A DNA stretch of 64,000 nt from Frankiales bacterium (GTDB lineage: Bacteria; Actinomycetota; Actinomycetes; S36-B12; CAIYMF01): NCBI GenBank assembly GCA_016125335.1, contig WGLY01000006.1, positions 181,449-245,448 on the forward strand. Reading direction: 5' to 3'. The notes under the pieces were generated by a model. That model saw only the letters and a list, made by a program, of their open reading frames with translations. It had not been told where the DNA came from and searched no databases. Below, piece after piece: positions 47,788 to 55,902 of this stretch. The stretch's first letter is position 1, and each line of letters begins with the position of its first letter. Position numbers and translations under genes: made by a program.

Positions 47788-48279
47788 ATGACCAGCACCA
47801 AGATCCGCGAGCCCCACCCCTGCCTGTGCGGCCAGATCCGCATCGACATCCCCGGCGACACCGACCCCAAGACGCTGCCGGCCAGCCAGCGCGGGTACCT
47901 CGACGACCCGACTGCCGACGAGGCCGGCTGGACCTACCTGCAGACCGAGTGCACCGCCGAGACCCGCCGCCTGTTCGCACCCGGCCACGACGCGCGCACC
48001 AAGGGCCTGCTGCAGACCGCCGCCAGGCTCGGCGCGTCGGTCACCGTGCTCGACGGCGGCATGGCGCACAGCACCGACCCGATCACCTTCGCCACCCAGC
48101 AGCTGCCCGGCATGGCCCACCTGGTCACCAGCAACCCCAAGGGGCGCGTCACCAAGTCCAGCAAGGTGACCGCGAAGGTCGGCCGCTGGACCTACGAGGG
48201 CACGATCACCGAGGCCGGGTTCGCCTACACCGCCAAGGACGGCAGCACCAAGATCGCCAGCGCCTACACGCTGGTCTGA
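47788..48279 (+). CDS. Element protein with CxC and FAPGHDAR motif
   Basis: 163 aa. HPCLCGQ (Cys12, Cys14) and TECTAETRRLFAPGHDARTKGLLQTAARLG (Cys55, motif 63-72) recall the C-x-C plus F-x-P-G-H-D-x-(R/K) pattern common in small actinobacterial and actinophage proteins, probably zinc binding. The second half is beta-rich (KVTAKVGRWTYEGTITEAGFAYTAKDGSTKIASAYTLV). CAGGAG is 7 bases upstream of the ATG. It has its own AT-rich promoter region, so it is probably regulated separately, for example expressed in the integrated state. Confidence 0.62.
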   Translation: MTSTKIREPHPCLCGQIRIDIPGDTDPKTLPASQRGYLDDPTADEAGWTYLQTECTAETRRLFAPGHDARTKGLLQTAARLGASVTVLDGGMAHSTDPITFATQQLPGMAHLVTSNPKGRVTKSSKVTAKVGRWTYEGTITEAGFAYTAKDGSTKIASAYTLV

Positions 48280-48309
48280 CCCGACCAACCCGCGCAGCCC
48301 CCGAGCCGA

Positions 48310-49191
48310 TCAGGCCGGGGGCTGCGGCGTGTCAATCGCGACCGTTCGAGGCCGCTGCGCGATCACGGCACGCGCCTCCCCAGTTAGAACCCACTCGAAT
48401 CTCGTCCCCGTCCCCTCGGGGACGGCTCCGATGACGACAGGTCTGCGCGTCGGGACGCGATCCATCAGGTGTTCGAGCAAGTCGGAAGCGTCGGTCATCT
48501 CGCGGGCGTATGCCGTCATGTACGCGACTCTGACTAGGTGGAGCCCCTCCATCGCATCGCTAACCTCCTCGGCGATCACGAACGGTTCCTTGTTCGTGAG
48601 TCGTTCGTCCAAATCTGTGCGGAACTTCGCGCTAACCCTTGTTCGGTCGAACCATTCGGGGCTGAGCGTGATCAGCCATTCGGAGGTGCGGGACTCCCCC
48701 GTCTCCGAGTGGACGGCAGCGGTCGCCTTGCCTCCCAACTCTGGCACCCGATCATGTGAAATCGCTCTCCTCAGGTTGACCGCGAACCGGTATCCGGGGT
48801 GTGTATCGAATGCCTCGTTAGTGGCTGCCTCAACCGCCAGGTACTCAGGAGAATTCGCCCCAAAGCGTCTCTTGATGTCGACCAGCATGTGATTGATGGT
48901 CGACTCAAACATCAGACACCAGCCGATGAATGCCGCATTCACCGGGTAGATCAAAGCCGCTGTCGGCGAGGCGCCGCGCGTCGTCTCCGCGGCCTTGGCG
49001 ATAGCTGCATACACGGCATCGGCCGACGCGAGGACGAGCGGCCAGGACGATAGGTACGTCAGGTGTGCGATAAGAGCGAGAGCCCGCCGCAGTTCTTCAA
49101 CTTCTGCGTCGGTAAGTGCGGCGACAAACCTTGGCCCCTCCGGGAAGGCGTCATGGAGGGACCAGCGGTGCCCATGCGTTTGGATCTCCAT
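48310..49191 (-). CDS. Cargo protein with HEPN-like RxxxxH motif
   Basis: 293 aa from ATG 49191 (AGGCGG just upstream; GTG at 49215 is an alternative giving 301 aa). It is the only leftward gene of the element and has visibly lower GC than its neighbours. A long helical region contains FESTINHMLVDIKRRFGANSPEYLAVEAATNEAFDTHPGYRF and NLRRAISHDRVPEL, whose R-x4-H (Arg141/142 to His146) resembles the active motif of HEPN ribonucleases. The C-terminal third (TPTRRPVVIG...) is not recognised. It may be a defence or stress gene carried as cargo. Confidence 0.55.
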   Translation of the reverse strand: MEIQTHGHRWSLHDAFPEGPRFVAALTDAEVEELRRALALIAHLTYLSSWPLVLASADAVYAAIAKAAETTRGASPTAALIYPVNAAFIGWCLMFESTINHMLVDIKRRFGANSPEYLAVEAATNEAFDTHPGYRFAVNLRRAISHDRVPELGGKATAAVHSETGESRTSEWLITLSPEWFDRTRVSAKFRTDLDERLTNKEPFVIAEEVSDAMEGLHLVRVAYMTAYAREMTDASDLLEHLMDRVPTRRPVVIGAVPEGTGTRFEWVLTGEARAVIAQRPRTVAIDTPQPPA

Positions 49192-49234
49192 GAATCCGCC
49201 TGGGCCCTCGATCACGAGATAGAGGATCCCACGA

Positions 49235-49343
49235 CCGTCCCGGCCAGCGGAGGCCCACGGGAGGCCACGGGGAGCGCCGGCCGGGCACGAGGCACCCGGG
49301 CGGTCTCCCGGGCGCTCGGAGGTACCTCCGCTGGCCGGGACGG
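49235..49343. terminator. Long 19-bp inverted repeat at the right end of the element
   Basis: 49235-49253 and 49325-49343 are perfect 19-base complements, enclosing 71 bases with further nested dyads (agcgcc/ggcgct). It starts directly at the merR stop and contains the second copy of the 25-bp repeat (49245-49269). It probably ends merR transcription and shields the leftward cargo gene. It may also be an end structure of the element. Confidence 0.7.
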
Positions 49344-50138
49344 CTACGTGAGCCGGGCGATCGCGTAGGCCGCCATGGCGTCGCGTAGGTACTCGGCCAT
49401 CATCGGGTGCTCCTTGGCATACCGTGCCTGGGAGAACCCTGGGTGGTCGACGTAGAGGTCGCCCAGCCCGGCGTACTGGTCCGCCGTCGGCGTCCAGAAC
49501 CGCGCCACGATCGCGTAGTGGTCGGCCATCACGTCGAGCACGCGCGGGTCGTCGGGGGCGACTCCGGCGTCGATCAGCGGCACGAGCCGACGACCGATCT
49601 CGGCGTAGTCGGCGTCGACCGCGGCCACCTCGGCCTTGGTCATCGTGCCGGCCCGGCGCCGGCTCTCCGCGATCTGCTCGCGCACGCCCTCGCCGTACCT
49701 CTCGACGAGGTCCGCCTCGTAACGCCGCTGCTGCGGCGTGTCGAGGCCGTCGAACATCTCCTCGGGATCCATCTCCTCACCTCCTTCCAGCTCTGCCACC
49801 ACCCGGCCGACCGATGCGGCCAGCCGGGAGATCCGGTCCCGCTCGGCGAGCAGGGCGTCCCGGTGCTCGCGCAGCACCGCGGCGCGGTCGCCGGTGCCCT
49901 CGAGCACGCGCGCGATCGCCTCCAGCGGCAGGCCCAGCTCGCGCAGCACGAGCACCTCCTGGAGCCGCCGCAGCTCCGCACGCCGGTAGTAGCGGTAGCC
50001 GTTGGCCCCCACGAACGCCGGCCTCACCAGCCCGACGTCGTCGTAGTGCCGCAGCGTCCGCGACGACACCGACGCCAGGCGCGCGACCTCCACGATCGAC
50101 CAGGCGCGCTCGCCCGGCCGGTCCGTCGTCGTGCTCAT
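49344..50138 (-). CDS. MerR-family regulator with TipA-S-like effector domain (chimeric 3' end)
   Basis: 264 aa. MerR helix-turn-helix (SIVEVARLASVSSRTLRHYDDVGLVRP, NGYRYYRRAELRRLQEVLVLRELGLPLEAI), dimerisation coil (~85-120), then a TipAS-type domain (~130-264: EEMFDGLDTPQQRRYEADLVERYGEGV; DPRVLDVMADHYAIVARFWTP; YAGLGDLYVDHPGF). TipA-type regulators bind thiopeptides or other drugs and activate transcription. The last ~35 codons, left of 49441, come from the integrated element; the rest is native. An inverted repeat in a 19-bp promoter spacer lies just upstream, so it is probably autoregulated. Confidence 0.92.
   Translation of the reverse strand: MSTTTDRPGERAWSIVEVARLASVSSRTLRHYDDVGLVRPAFVGANGYRYYRRAELRRLQEVLVLRELGLPLEAIARVLEGTGDRAAVLREHRDALLAERDRISRLAASVGRVVAELEGGEEMDPEEMFDGLDTPQQRRYEADLVERYGEGVREQIAESRRRAGTMTKAEVAAVDADYAEIGRRLVPLIDAGVAPDDPRVLDVMADHYAIVARFWTPTADQYAGLGDLYVDHPGFSQARYAKEHPMMAEYLRDAMAAYAIARLT
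49441..49449. repeat. Right core direct repeat (attR)
   Basis: gggtggtcg, identical to 40790-40798. Sequence to the right (acgtagaggtcgccc) is native merR; sequence to the left is the element's substitute tail. Confidence 0.8.
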
Positions 50139-50144
50139 GTCTCG

Positions 50145-50175
50145 ACGGTAGAGGTTGACGCCGCGTCAACGTCAA
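50145..50175 (-). promoter_or_regulatory. MerR-type promoter with operator dyad
   Basis: On the minus strand TTGACG (50175-50170) and TACCGT (50150-50145) are separated by exactly 19 bp. The spacer contains the dyad gttgacg-ccg-cgtcaac (50154-50170). A 19-bp spacer spanned by a dyad is the hallmark of MerR-activated promoters. The merR start codon is 6 bases beyond the -10 box, so the transcript may be leaderless. Confidence 0.72.
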
Positions 50176-50248
50176 CTCGTGTGTCGCGACGGCCGGGCGA
50201 GGCCTCGGCGTCCCGTCGCTGTCGGGGGTCGCTGGCACCGTCGCACCC

Positions 50249-51412
50249 ATGAGCGACCTGCTTCCCCTGCTGCTCGCCCTCGTCGTCGGCCTGGGCCTCG
50301 GCGCGCTGCTGGGCGCCGCCGTGGTGCTCTCCGTCGTGCGCCGCGACCCGCGGTCGCGGCGGGGGACGCCGAGCGACCAGGAGCGGACGGTGGACGCCCT
50401 GGTCCGCCCGCTGCAGGACTCGCTGACCCGGATGTCGGCCGAGCTCGCGCGCACCGAGCGCGAGCGCGCGGCGGCCCAGGCCGAGCTGCGCGAGCAGATC
50501 CGGCTCACGGCCGCGGGCACCGACGCCCTGCGCGACCAGACGGGACGGCTGGTCACGGCGCTGCGCCGCTCGGAGGTGCGCGGGCGCTGGGGCGAGGTGC
50601 AGCTGCGCCGCCTCGTGGAGGCCGCGGGGATGCTGCCGCACGTCGACTTCGAGGAGCAGGCCAGCACGCGCGACGACGCGGGCGACCTGCTGCGCCCGGA
50701 CCTCGTGGTGCACCTGTCCGACGGTCGCGACGTCGTCGTCGACGCGAAGGTGCCGCTCTCGGCCTACCTCGACGCGACGCAGGAGACCGACGACGCCACC
50801 TCGCGGCTGCTGCTCTCGCGCCACGCCGCGGAGCTGGCCGCCCACGTGGACCGCCTCTCCGCCAAGGACTACTGGCGACGCCACGGGTCGCCGGAGTTCG
50901 TCGTGCTGTTCCTGCCCGCCGAGTCGCTGCTCTCCGCCGCGCTCGACGCGCGCCCCGACCTTCTCGAGCACGCGTTCGCCCGCGACGTCGTCATCGCGAC
51001 GCCCACCACCCTGCTCGCCCTGCTGCGCACGGTCGCCCACACCTGGCGGCAGGACTCGGCCGCGCGCAACGTGCGCGAGGTCCATGCGCTCGCGCGCGAC
51101 CTGCACGCCCGGCTGGCGACTCTCGGCGGCCACCTGGCCCGGCTGGGCGGCGCGCTCGACGGCGCCGTGGGCCAGTACAACGCCACGGTGGGCTCGCTCG
51201 AGTCGCGCGTGCTGGTCACCGCGCGGCGCCTCGCCGGCCTCGGCCTGGTCGACGGCGCGGACGACGACGCGGGGCTCGCGCCGCCCCGCCTGCTGAGCAC
51301 CGCCACCCGCCCCCTCGCCGCCGACGAGCTCGTCGCCTCCCGCGACGGGGGGCTCGCCGACCTCGCCACGGCGCCCTTGGCGGAGGAGACGGCTCCGGTC
51401 ACGTACGGTTGA
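50249..51412 (+). CDS. rmuC: DNA recombination protein RmuC
   Basis: 387 aa. One N-terminal TM helix (LLPLLLALVVGLGLGALLGAAVVL), a coiled-coil (~45-100), then the RmuC nuclease-like domain: RGRWGEVQLRRLVEAAGMLPHVDFEEQ, DLLRPDLVVHLSDGRDVVVDAKVPLSAY and FVVLFLPAESLLSAAL, ATPTTLLALLRTVAHTWRQ. RmuC limits recombination at inverted repeats in E. coli. It is divergent from merR (110 bp) and followed by DUF6542; loss of the element would place it beside merR and ychF, a common chromosomal order. Confidence 0.92.
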   Translation: MSDLLPLLLALVVGLGLGALLGAAVVLSVVRRDPRSRRGTPSDQERTVDALVRPLQDSLTRMSAELARTERERAAAQAELREQIRLTAAGTDALRDQTGRLVTALRRSEVRGRWGEVQLRRLVEAAGMLPHVDFEEQASTRDDAGDLLRPDLVVHLSDGRDVVVDAKVPLSAYLDATQETDDATSRLLLSRHAAELAAHVDRLSAKDYWRRHGSPEFVVLFLPAESLLSAALDARPDLLEHAFARDVVIATPTTLLALLRTVAHTWRQDSAARNVREVHALARDLHARLATLGGHLARLGGALDGAVGQYNATVGSLESRVLVTARRLAGLGLVDGADDDAGLAPPRLLSTATRPLAADELVASRDGGLADLATAPLAEETAPVTYG

Positions 51413-51417
51413 CCACC

Positions 51418-52368
51418 GTGGGAAGCGATCAGGACCGGGGAGCGCCGTCCTTCGGCGACCTCTTCGACGACCCGGACGCGCCCCCCGCGCCCGCCCGAGC
51501 CGATTCCGGGCGCCCTGCCGGGCCCGGGTCCCGGTCCATGCCTGCCGGGCCCGCGGAGTCGCGCGAGTCCGACGGGACGCCGCCGGAGCCGCCCGCCCAG
51601 GACCTGCCGCCGGACCGCGCCGGAACGGCCTCCGACACCGCCGAGCACGACGACGCGGACCGGGCCGTCCCCGAGCGGATCGCCACCCCGGACCGGCAGC
51701 CGCCGCAGGACGAGCTGCCGCTCGGCGCGGTGATGGTGCCGCCGCTGGCTCCCGCGATGGCCGCCGCGGAGCGGGAGGCCGCCCGCCCGGCCGCGAGGAG
51801 CGCCGACACCGAGGACCCGTGGGACGGCGTCGTCGACCCGCGCCGGTCCAGCGCGCCGGCACCACGGGTCGACACCGGCCGGCTCTACCGCTCCTCCGGG
51901 GCCGAGGGCCCCGCCACGCTCGACGCCATCCCGGCCATCGACCCGGCCTACACCCCGGCCCGGCGGGTGGAGGCGGACGCCGCACCCGCGCGCGTGCACC
52001 GCGGCGGCGGCCTCACCTACGCCGGCGTGTTCGTCGTCGTCGGCGGGGTCACCGTGATCGCGGCCTTCCTCGAGGCGCTGCTGCGCCACGACATCGGGGT
52101 GATCACCGGTGTCGCGCTCGCGGCCTCGTCGGTCTACGCGGCCCTCGTGGTGCGCCGGCCGGACATCTGGGCCGCGGTGGTCGTGCCGCCGCTGGCGTTC
52201 CTCGCCGCAGCGCTCACCGCCGGGCAGCTCACGCTCCAGAGCACCGGCAACTTCCTGGTGCGCGAGGGCTTCTCGCTCTTCCGCACCCTGGCCACCAATG
52301 CGCCGTGGATCCTCGGCACCACCGCGGTGTGCCTGGCCATCGTGCTGGTGCGTCGACGTCGCGCCTGA
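51418..52368 (+). CDS. DUF6542 membrane protein with long disordered N terminus
   Basis: 316 aa. About 200 N-terminal residues are Pro/Ala/Asp-rich and low complexity. The C-terminal ~115 residues form four helices (GLTYAGVFVVVGGVTVIAAFLEALL; DIGVITGVALAASSVYAALVV; IWAAVVVPPLAFLAAALTAGQL; WILGTTAVCLAIVLV), matching DUF6542. TACGGT lies 8 bases before the GTG. It is convergent with ispH, the usual actinobacterial neighbour. Function unknown. Confidence 0.78.
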   Translation: MGSDQDRGAPSFGDLFDDPDAPPAPARADSGRPAGPGSRSMPAGPAESRESDGTPPEPPAQDLPPDRAGTASDTAEHDDADRAVPERIATPDRQPPQDELPLGAVMVPPLAPAMAAAEREAARPAARSADTEDPWDGVVDPRRSSAPAPRVDTGRLYRSSGAEGPATLDAIPAIDPAYTPARRVEADAAPARVHRGGGLTYAGVFVVVGGVTVIAAFLEALLRHDIGVITGVALAASSVYAALVVRRPDIWAAVVVPPLAFLAAALTAGQLTLQSTGNFLVREGFSLFRTLATNAPWILGTTAVCLAIVLVRRRRA

Positions 52369-52398
52369 CGACGTCCCCCGTGGCGCCGGCGCGCCGGG

Positions 52399-53373
52399 TC
52401 AGACGCGCCCGGCGGCCTTGAGGTCGCGGCGCAGCTCCGGCGGGAGCGCGAACACCAGCCGCTCGTCGGCCGACGACACCTGCTCGACGTCGCCCCAGCC
52501 TCGGGCGGCGAGCCAGTCCAGCACGCCCTGCACGAGCGACTCGGGCACCGACGCCCCGCTCGTCACGCCGACCGTCCCGACACCCTCGAACCACTGCTCG
52601 TCGAGCTCGTCGGCGTTGTCGACCCGGTAGGAGGCGCGGGCGCCGGCGTCGAGGGCGACCTCCACCAGCCGCACGGAGTTCGAGGAGTTCCCGCTGCCCA
52701 CCACCACCACCACGTCGCAGCGCGGCGCGATGGCCTTGACCGCCTGCTGCCGGTTCTGCGTCGCGTAGCAGATGTCGTCGCTGGGCGGGCTCACCAGCAG
52801 CGGCAGCCGCTGCCGCAGCAGGTCGACGGTCTCCACGGTCTCGTCGACCGACAGCGTGGTCTGCGAGAGCCAGACCACCTTCTCGTCGGGCGACACATCG
52901 AGGTCGTCGACGTGATGCGGACCGTCGACCAGGGTGATCGCCTCGGGCGCCTCGCCCGTGGTGCCGACGACCTCCTCGTGGCCCTCGTGGCCGATGAGCA
53001 GGATGCGGTAGCCCTCGTCGGCGAAGCGGCGCGCCTCCTGGTGCACCTTGGTGACGAGCGGGCACGTGGCGTCGATCGTGCGCAGTCCGCGCTCGGCGGC
53101 CTCGGCGTGCACCGACGGCGCGACGCCGTGCGCGCTGAACACCACGAGCGCGCCCTCGGGCACCTCCTGGGTCTCCTCGACGAAGATCGCCCCGCGCGCC
53201 TCGAGCTCCTCCACGACGTGCTTGTTGTGCACGATCTGCTTGCGGACGTAGACCGGCGGGCCGTAGAGGTCGAGCGCCTTCTCGACGGTCACGACCGCAC
53301 GGTCGACGCCGGCGCAGTATCCGCGGGGTGCCGCGAGCAGCACCTGACGCCGGGGGCTCTCGGAGGAAGTCAC
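52399..53373 (-). CDS. ispH: 4-hydroxy-3-methylbut-2-enyl diphosphate reductase
   Basis: 324 aa. Last enzyme of the MEP isoprenoid pathway, making IPP and DMAPP with a [4Fe-4S] cluster. The three ligand Cys lie in [24 protein letters not shown] and [14 protein letters not shown]. Substrate-binding motifs [22 protein letters not shown] and [11 protein letters not shown] are intact, as is [17 protein letters not shown] (53380-53385) is 6 bases before the GTG at 53373, a leaderless arrangement. Divergent from xseA. Confidence 0.96.
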   Translation of the reverse strand: MTSSESPRRQVLLAAPRGYCAGVDRAVVTVEKALDLYGPPVYVRKQIVHNKHVVEELEARGAIFVEETQEVPEGALVVFSAHGVAPSVHAEAAERGLRTIDATCPLVTKVHQEARRFADEGYRILLIGHEGHEEVVGTTGEAPEAITLVDGPHHVDDLDVSPDEKVVWLSQTTLSVDETVETVDLLRQRLPLLVSPPSDDICYATQNRQQAVKAIAPRCDVVVVVGSGNSSNSVRLVEVALDAGARASYRVDNADELDEQWFEGVGTVGVTSGASVPESLVQGVLDWLAARGWGDVEQVSSADERLVFALPPELRRDLKAAGRV

Positions 53374-53470
53374 CCCTTCATCGTAGGTGCGCACGCCGGG
53401 CCCGCGACCCGTCGCGTCGTGCTCTGCGCGAACACCGGGCACGTGACCTGCGTCTCCTAGGCTGCCCCGC

Positions 53471-54676
53471 ATGGCTCTCGAGACCTCGCCGGAGCGGCCG
53501 GCCGCGGTGCGCACCATCGCGCGCGCCCTGGAGGGCTGGATCGCGCGGCTGGGCGCCGTGTGGGTCGAGGGCCAGGTGGCGCAGCTGAGCCGGCGTCCCG
53601 GTGCCGGCCTGGTCTTCCTCACCCTGCGCGACACCGAGGCCGACATGTCGGTGAGCGTGTCCGCCCAGCCGCGCGTCGTCGACTCGTGCGTCCCGCCGCT
53701 CGCGGAGGGGCAGCGCGTGGTCGTGCACGCGCGGGCCGAGTACTTCCCCGGGCGGGGCACGCTGTCGTTCCGGGCCACCGAGATCCGTGCGGTCGGGCTC
53801 GGCGAGCTGCTCGCCCAGCTCGAGGCGCGCAAGAACCTGCTCGCGACCGAGGGGCTGTTCGACGCGGGCCGCAAGCGCCCCCTGCCGTTCCTGCCGCGCG
53901 CGGTCGGGCTGGTGTGCGGGCGGGCGAGCGACGCCGAGCGCGACGTCGTCGAGAACGCCCGCCGGCGCTGGCCCGGCGTGCACTTCGAGATCCGCGAGGT
54001 GGCGGTGCAGGGCACCCGCGCGGTGCAGGAGGTCTGCGACGCGATCCGCGACCTCGACGCCGTGCCGCACGTCGAGGTCATCGTCGTCACGCGCGGTGGC
54101 GGCTCCGTGGAGGACCTGCTGCCGTTCTCCGACGAGGGCCTCGTGCGCCTCGTGGCCGCGTGCCGTACTCCCGTGGTCTCCGCGATCGGGCACGAGAAGG
54201 ACTCGCCGCTGCTCGACCTCGTGGCCGACGTGCGCGCCTCGACCCCCACCGACGCCGCGCGCAGGGTCGTGCCGGACATGTCCGAGCAGGCGCGGCTCGT
54301 GGCCGAGCTGCGCGCCCGGGCGGAGCGCGCGGTGCGCGGACGGGTCGAGCAGCAGCGCGCCTGGCTCGACGGCGTCCGCCACCGCCCCGTGCTGGCCGAC
54401 CCCTCGGTGCTGGTGTCCGCCCGGGCCGACACCGTGGCGGGCCTGCTCGACCGCGCGCGGCGCGGGCTCGACCACCGGCTGGCCCGGGCCTCGGACGACG
54501 TGGCGCACGTCCGCGCGCGCGTGCGCGCGCTCTCGCCCGCGGCCACCCTCGACCGCGGCTACGCCGTGGTGCAGGCCCCCGACGGCTCGGTCGTGCGCGA
54601 CGCCGACGACGTGGCGACGGGCGCCCAGGTGCGCGTGCGGGTCGGCCGCGGCGAGTTCCGCGCGACGCGCGACTGA
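53471..54676 (+). CDS. xseA: Exodeoxyribonuclease VII large subunit
   Basis: 401 aa, typical of actinobacterial XseA. N-terminal OB fold ([33 protein letters not shown]), catalytic region [56 protein letters not shown] with the conserved Gly-rich turn, and [27 protein letters not shown]. The C-terminal coiled part ends with DRGYAVV. Degrades single-stranded DNA with XseB, encoded 36 bp downstream. TAGGCT (53458-53463) lies 7 bases before the ATG. Confidence 0.95.
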   Translation: MALETSPERPAAVRTIARALEGWIARLGAVWVEGQVAQLSRRPGAGLVFLTLRDTEADMSVSVSAQPRVVDSCVPPLAEGQRVVVHARAEYFPGRGTLSFRATEIRAVGLGELLAQLEARKNLLATEGLFDAGRKRPLPFLPRAVGLVCGRASDAERDVVENARRRWPGVHFEIREVAVQGTRAVQEVCDAIRDLDAVPHVEVIVVTRGGGSVEDLLPFSDEGLVRLVAACRTPVVSAIGHEKDSPLLDLVADVRASTPTDAARRVVPDMSEQARLVAELRARAERAVRGRVEQQRAWLDGVRHRPVLADPSVLVSARADTVAGLLDRARRGLDHRLARASDDVAHVRARVRALSPAATLDRGYAVVQAPDGSVVRDADDVATGAQVRVRVGRGEFRATRD

Positions 54677-54712
54677 GCCGACCGCCGGGCCCGCCGTCCT
54701 AGGCTGGCCCCC

Positions 54713-54928
54713 ATGACCGAGCCGGCGGCGTCCCCGTCCTTCGAGCAGGCCCGTGACGAGCTGGCGGACGTCGTGCGCCGGCTCGAGGCGGGCGGCACGT
54801 CGCTCGAGGAGTCGCTCGCTCTCTGGGAGCGCGGCGAGGCGCTCGCCGCCATCTGCCAGCAGTGGCTCGACGACGCGCGCACCCGCCTGGACGCCGCGCG
54901 CGGCACGACCACGCCCGACGGGGGTTGA
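54713..54928 (+). CDS. xseB: Exodeoxyribonuclease VII small subunit
   Basis: 71 aa, the family length. FEQARDELADVVRRLEAGGTSLEESLALWERGEALAAICQQWLDDARTRLD is the complete two-helix XseB signature. TAGGCT (54700-54705) lies 7 bases before the ATG although the gene follows xseA closely, so it may also be transcribed separately and leaderless. Confidence 0.94.
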   Translation: MTEPAASPSFEQARDELADVVRRLEAGGTSLEESLALWERGEALAAICQQWLDDARTRLDAARGTTTPDGG

Positions 54929-55107
54929 CGGGGAAGGTCCGGTCCGGCCGGGGGTGTTCTGTCCCAACACGTGTTGAGAGCCACGCTCGTGTGGGCATGG
55001 CTCGACGGCTCGATGACTTTCGGGTTGTGGATAGGGATGCAAGTCCCGGCGCGCCGTGACCGGCGAGTCGGGACGCTCAGTGTCCGCTGCCGTTAGAAGG
55101 TCGACCC

Positions 55108-55668
55108 CTACATCAGTAGATAGACGCTGTCTCCACCCGGGGCGCCTGCGTCAGCGGCCGGCTCAATTTGACCACCGTTGAGCTGGTACCGGCCTGAGTC
55201 GAGCGCATCACAGAACGTGCGCACGCAGGCTTCAAGACTCTCCGACACTGGCCGGCTGAATTCCTCGTCCCACGCGGACACAGACCAGATGCTCCCATCT
55301 GTGCAGTCGTACACGAGGAAGTCGGGATCCGACATGATCGGCAGCCACTGTTGCCGGTATTGCCGTTCCGGTGGGACGTGTTCCCGGTCCGCGTTGGTGG
55401 ATAGCAGGAACGCTCGACTCGCAAGAGCACTTTCGAGCGAGCACAGGCAGTAGGGGGACGGTGGAGTGAACTGGGCGTGGGGCGCGCCGCCGCCGTCGTG
55501 CCAGGTGAACCAGGTGACCAGTTCGGGCGAGGGCTGGAGGCCATGGCTTGCCAGCAAGTCCCGGACCTGGTCGGGGCGAAGGCCAGGCTGGCCGACGTAG
55601 TACCCGGGACCTCCGACGCGGTGGATGGCAGCCTCCCACCGCTCAAGCTGATCAAGTACGGGGCTCAT
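55108..55668 (-). CDS. SMI1/KNR4 (SUKH) family protein
   Basis: 186 aa. LDQLERWEAAIHRVGG, GLRPDQVRDLLASHGLQPSPELVTWFTWHDGG and the later FLVYDCTDGSIWSVSAWDEEFSRPVSESLEACVRTFCDAL segment match the SUKH fold (short helices then WF-x-WHDG, then a D-x-x-D/GS-x-W strand). SUKH proteins are often immunity proteins against contact-dependent or polymorphic toxins. No toxin gene is adjacent, and GC is lower than in neighbours, which suggests acquisition. Flanked by ~180 and ~235 bp of non-coding sequence. Confidence 0.72.
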   Translation of the reverse strand: MSPVLDQLERWEAAIHRVGGPGYYVGQPGLRPDQVRDLLASHGLQPSPELVTWFTWHDGGGAPHAQFTPPSPYCLCSLESALASRAFLLSTNADREHVPPERQYRQQWLPIMSDPDFLVYDCTDGSIWSVSAWDEEFSRPVSESLEACVRTFCDALDSGRYQLNGGQIEPAADAGAPGGDSVYLLM

Positions 55669-55902
55669 GTGCCGTCCTTACCGACGAACGTTGTGCTGGT
55701 GCCATTCCGCAGCTCAGCACATGACGACCCGGCCGACGGCGGGATGACCGGATACGGCTTCCCTGAGAACTGTTGGTCTCACACCCGTCCTCCGGACTGG
55801 AGCCGGCACTGAGTCCTCCAAACGCATCTCTGAGGCCGGTTCTCGAGTCTGACATTTCGGGGTCGGGTGCACTCTTGGGGACTTCGCCACCGTCGGCGCG
55901 CC

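Larger units (their letters stand above)
40799..49449 (+). mobile_element. 8.65-kb serine-recombinase integrative element inserted in merR
   Basis: Bounded by the 9-bp direct repeats at 40790-40798 and 49441-49449. It encodes, from left to right, a large serine recombinase, a 39-aa ORF, an HNH-like protein, a PrimPol-ATPase, two small proteins, a 234-aa protein, a prohead-protease-like protein, a Cys-motif protein (all rightwards) and a HEPN-like protein (leftwards). The right end carries a replacement copy of the merR tail. There is no FtsK/Tra translocase, terminase or capsid set. It is most like a small replicating integrative element or phage satellite. Confidence 0.85.

Noticed and set aside
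40799..49449. Conventional prophage
   Set aside because: No terminase, portal, capsid, tail or lysis gene can be recognised; one protease-like protein is not sufficient.
40799..49449. Classical AICE (actinomycete integrative and conjugative element)
   Set aside because: A PrimPol replication gene is present but no FtsK/Tra translocase or tyrosine integrase.
54929..55107. tRNA or small RNA gene between xseB and the SUKH gene
   Set aside because: No cloverleaf, no GGTTCRA-type T-loop and no CCA-like end seen; no tRNA or rRNA was found anywhere in the window.
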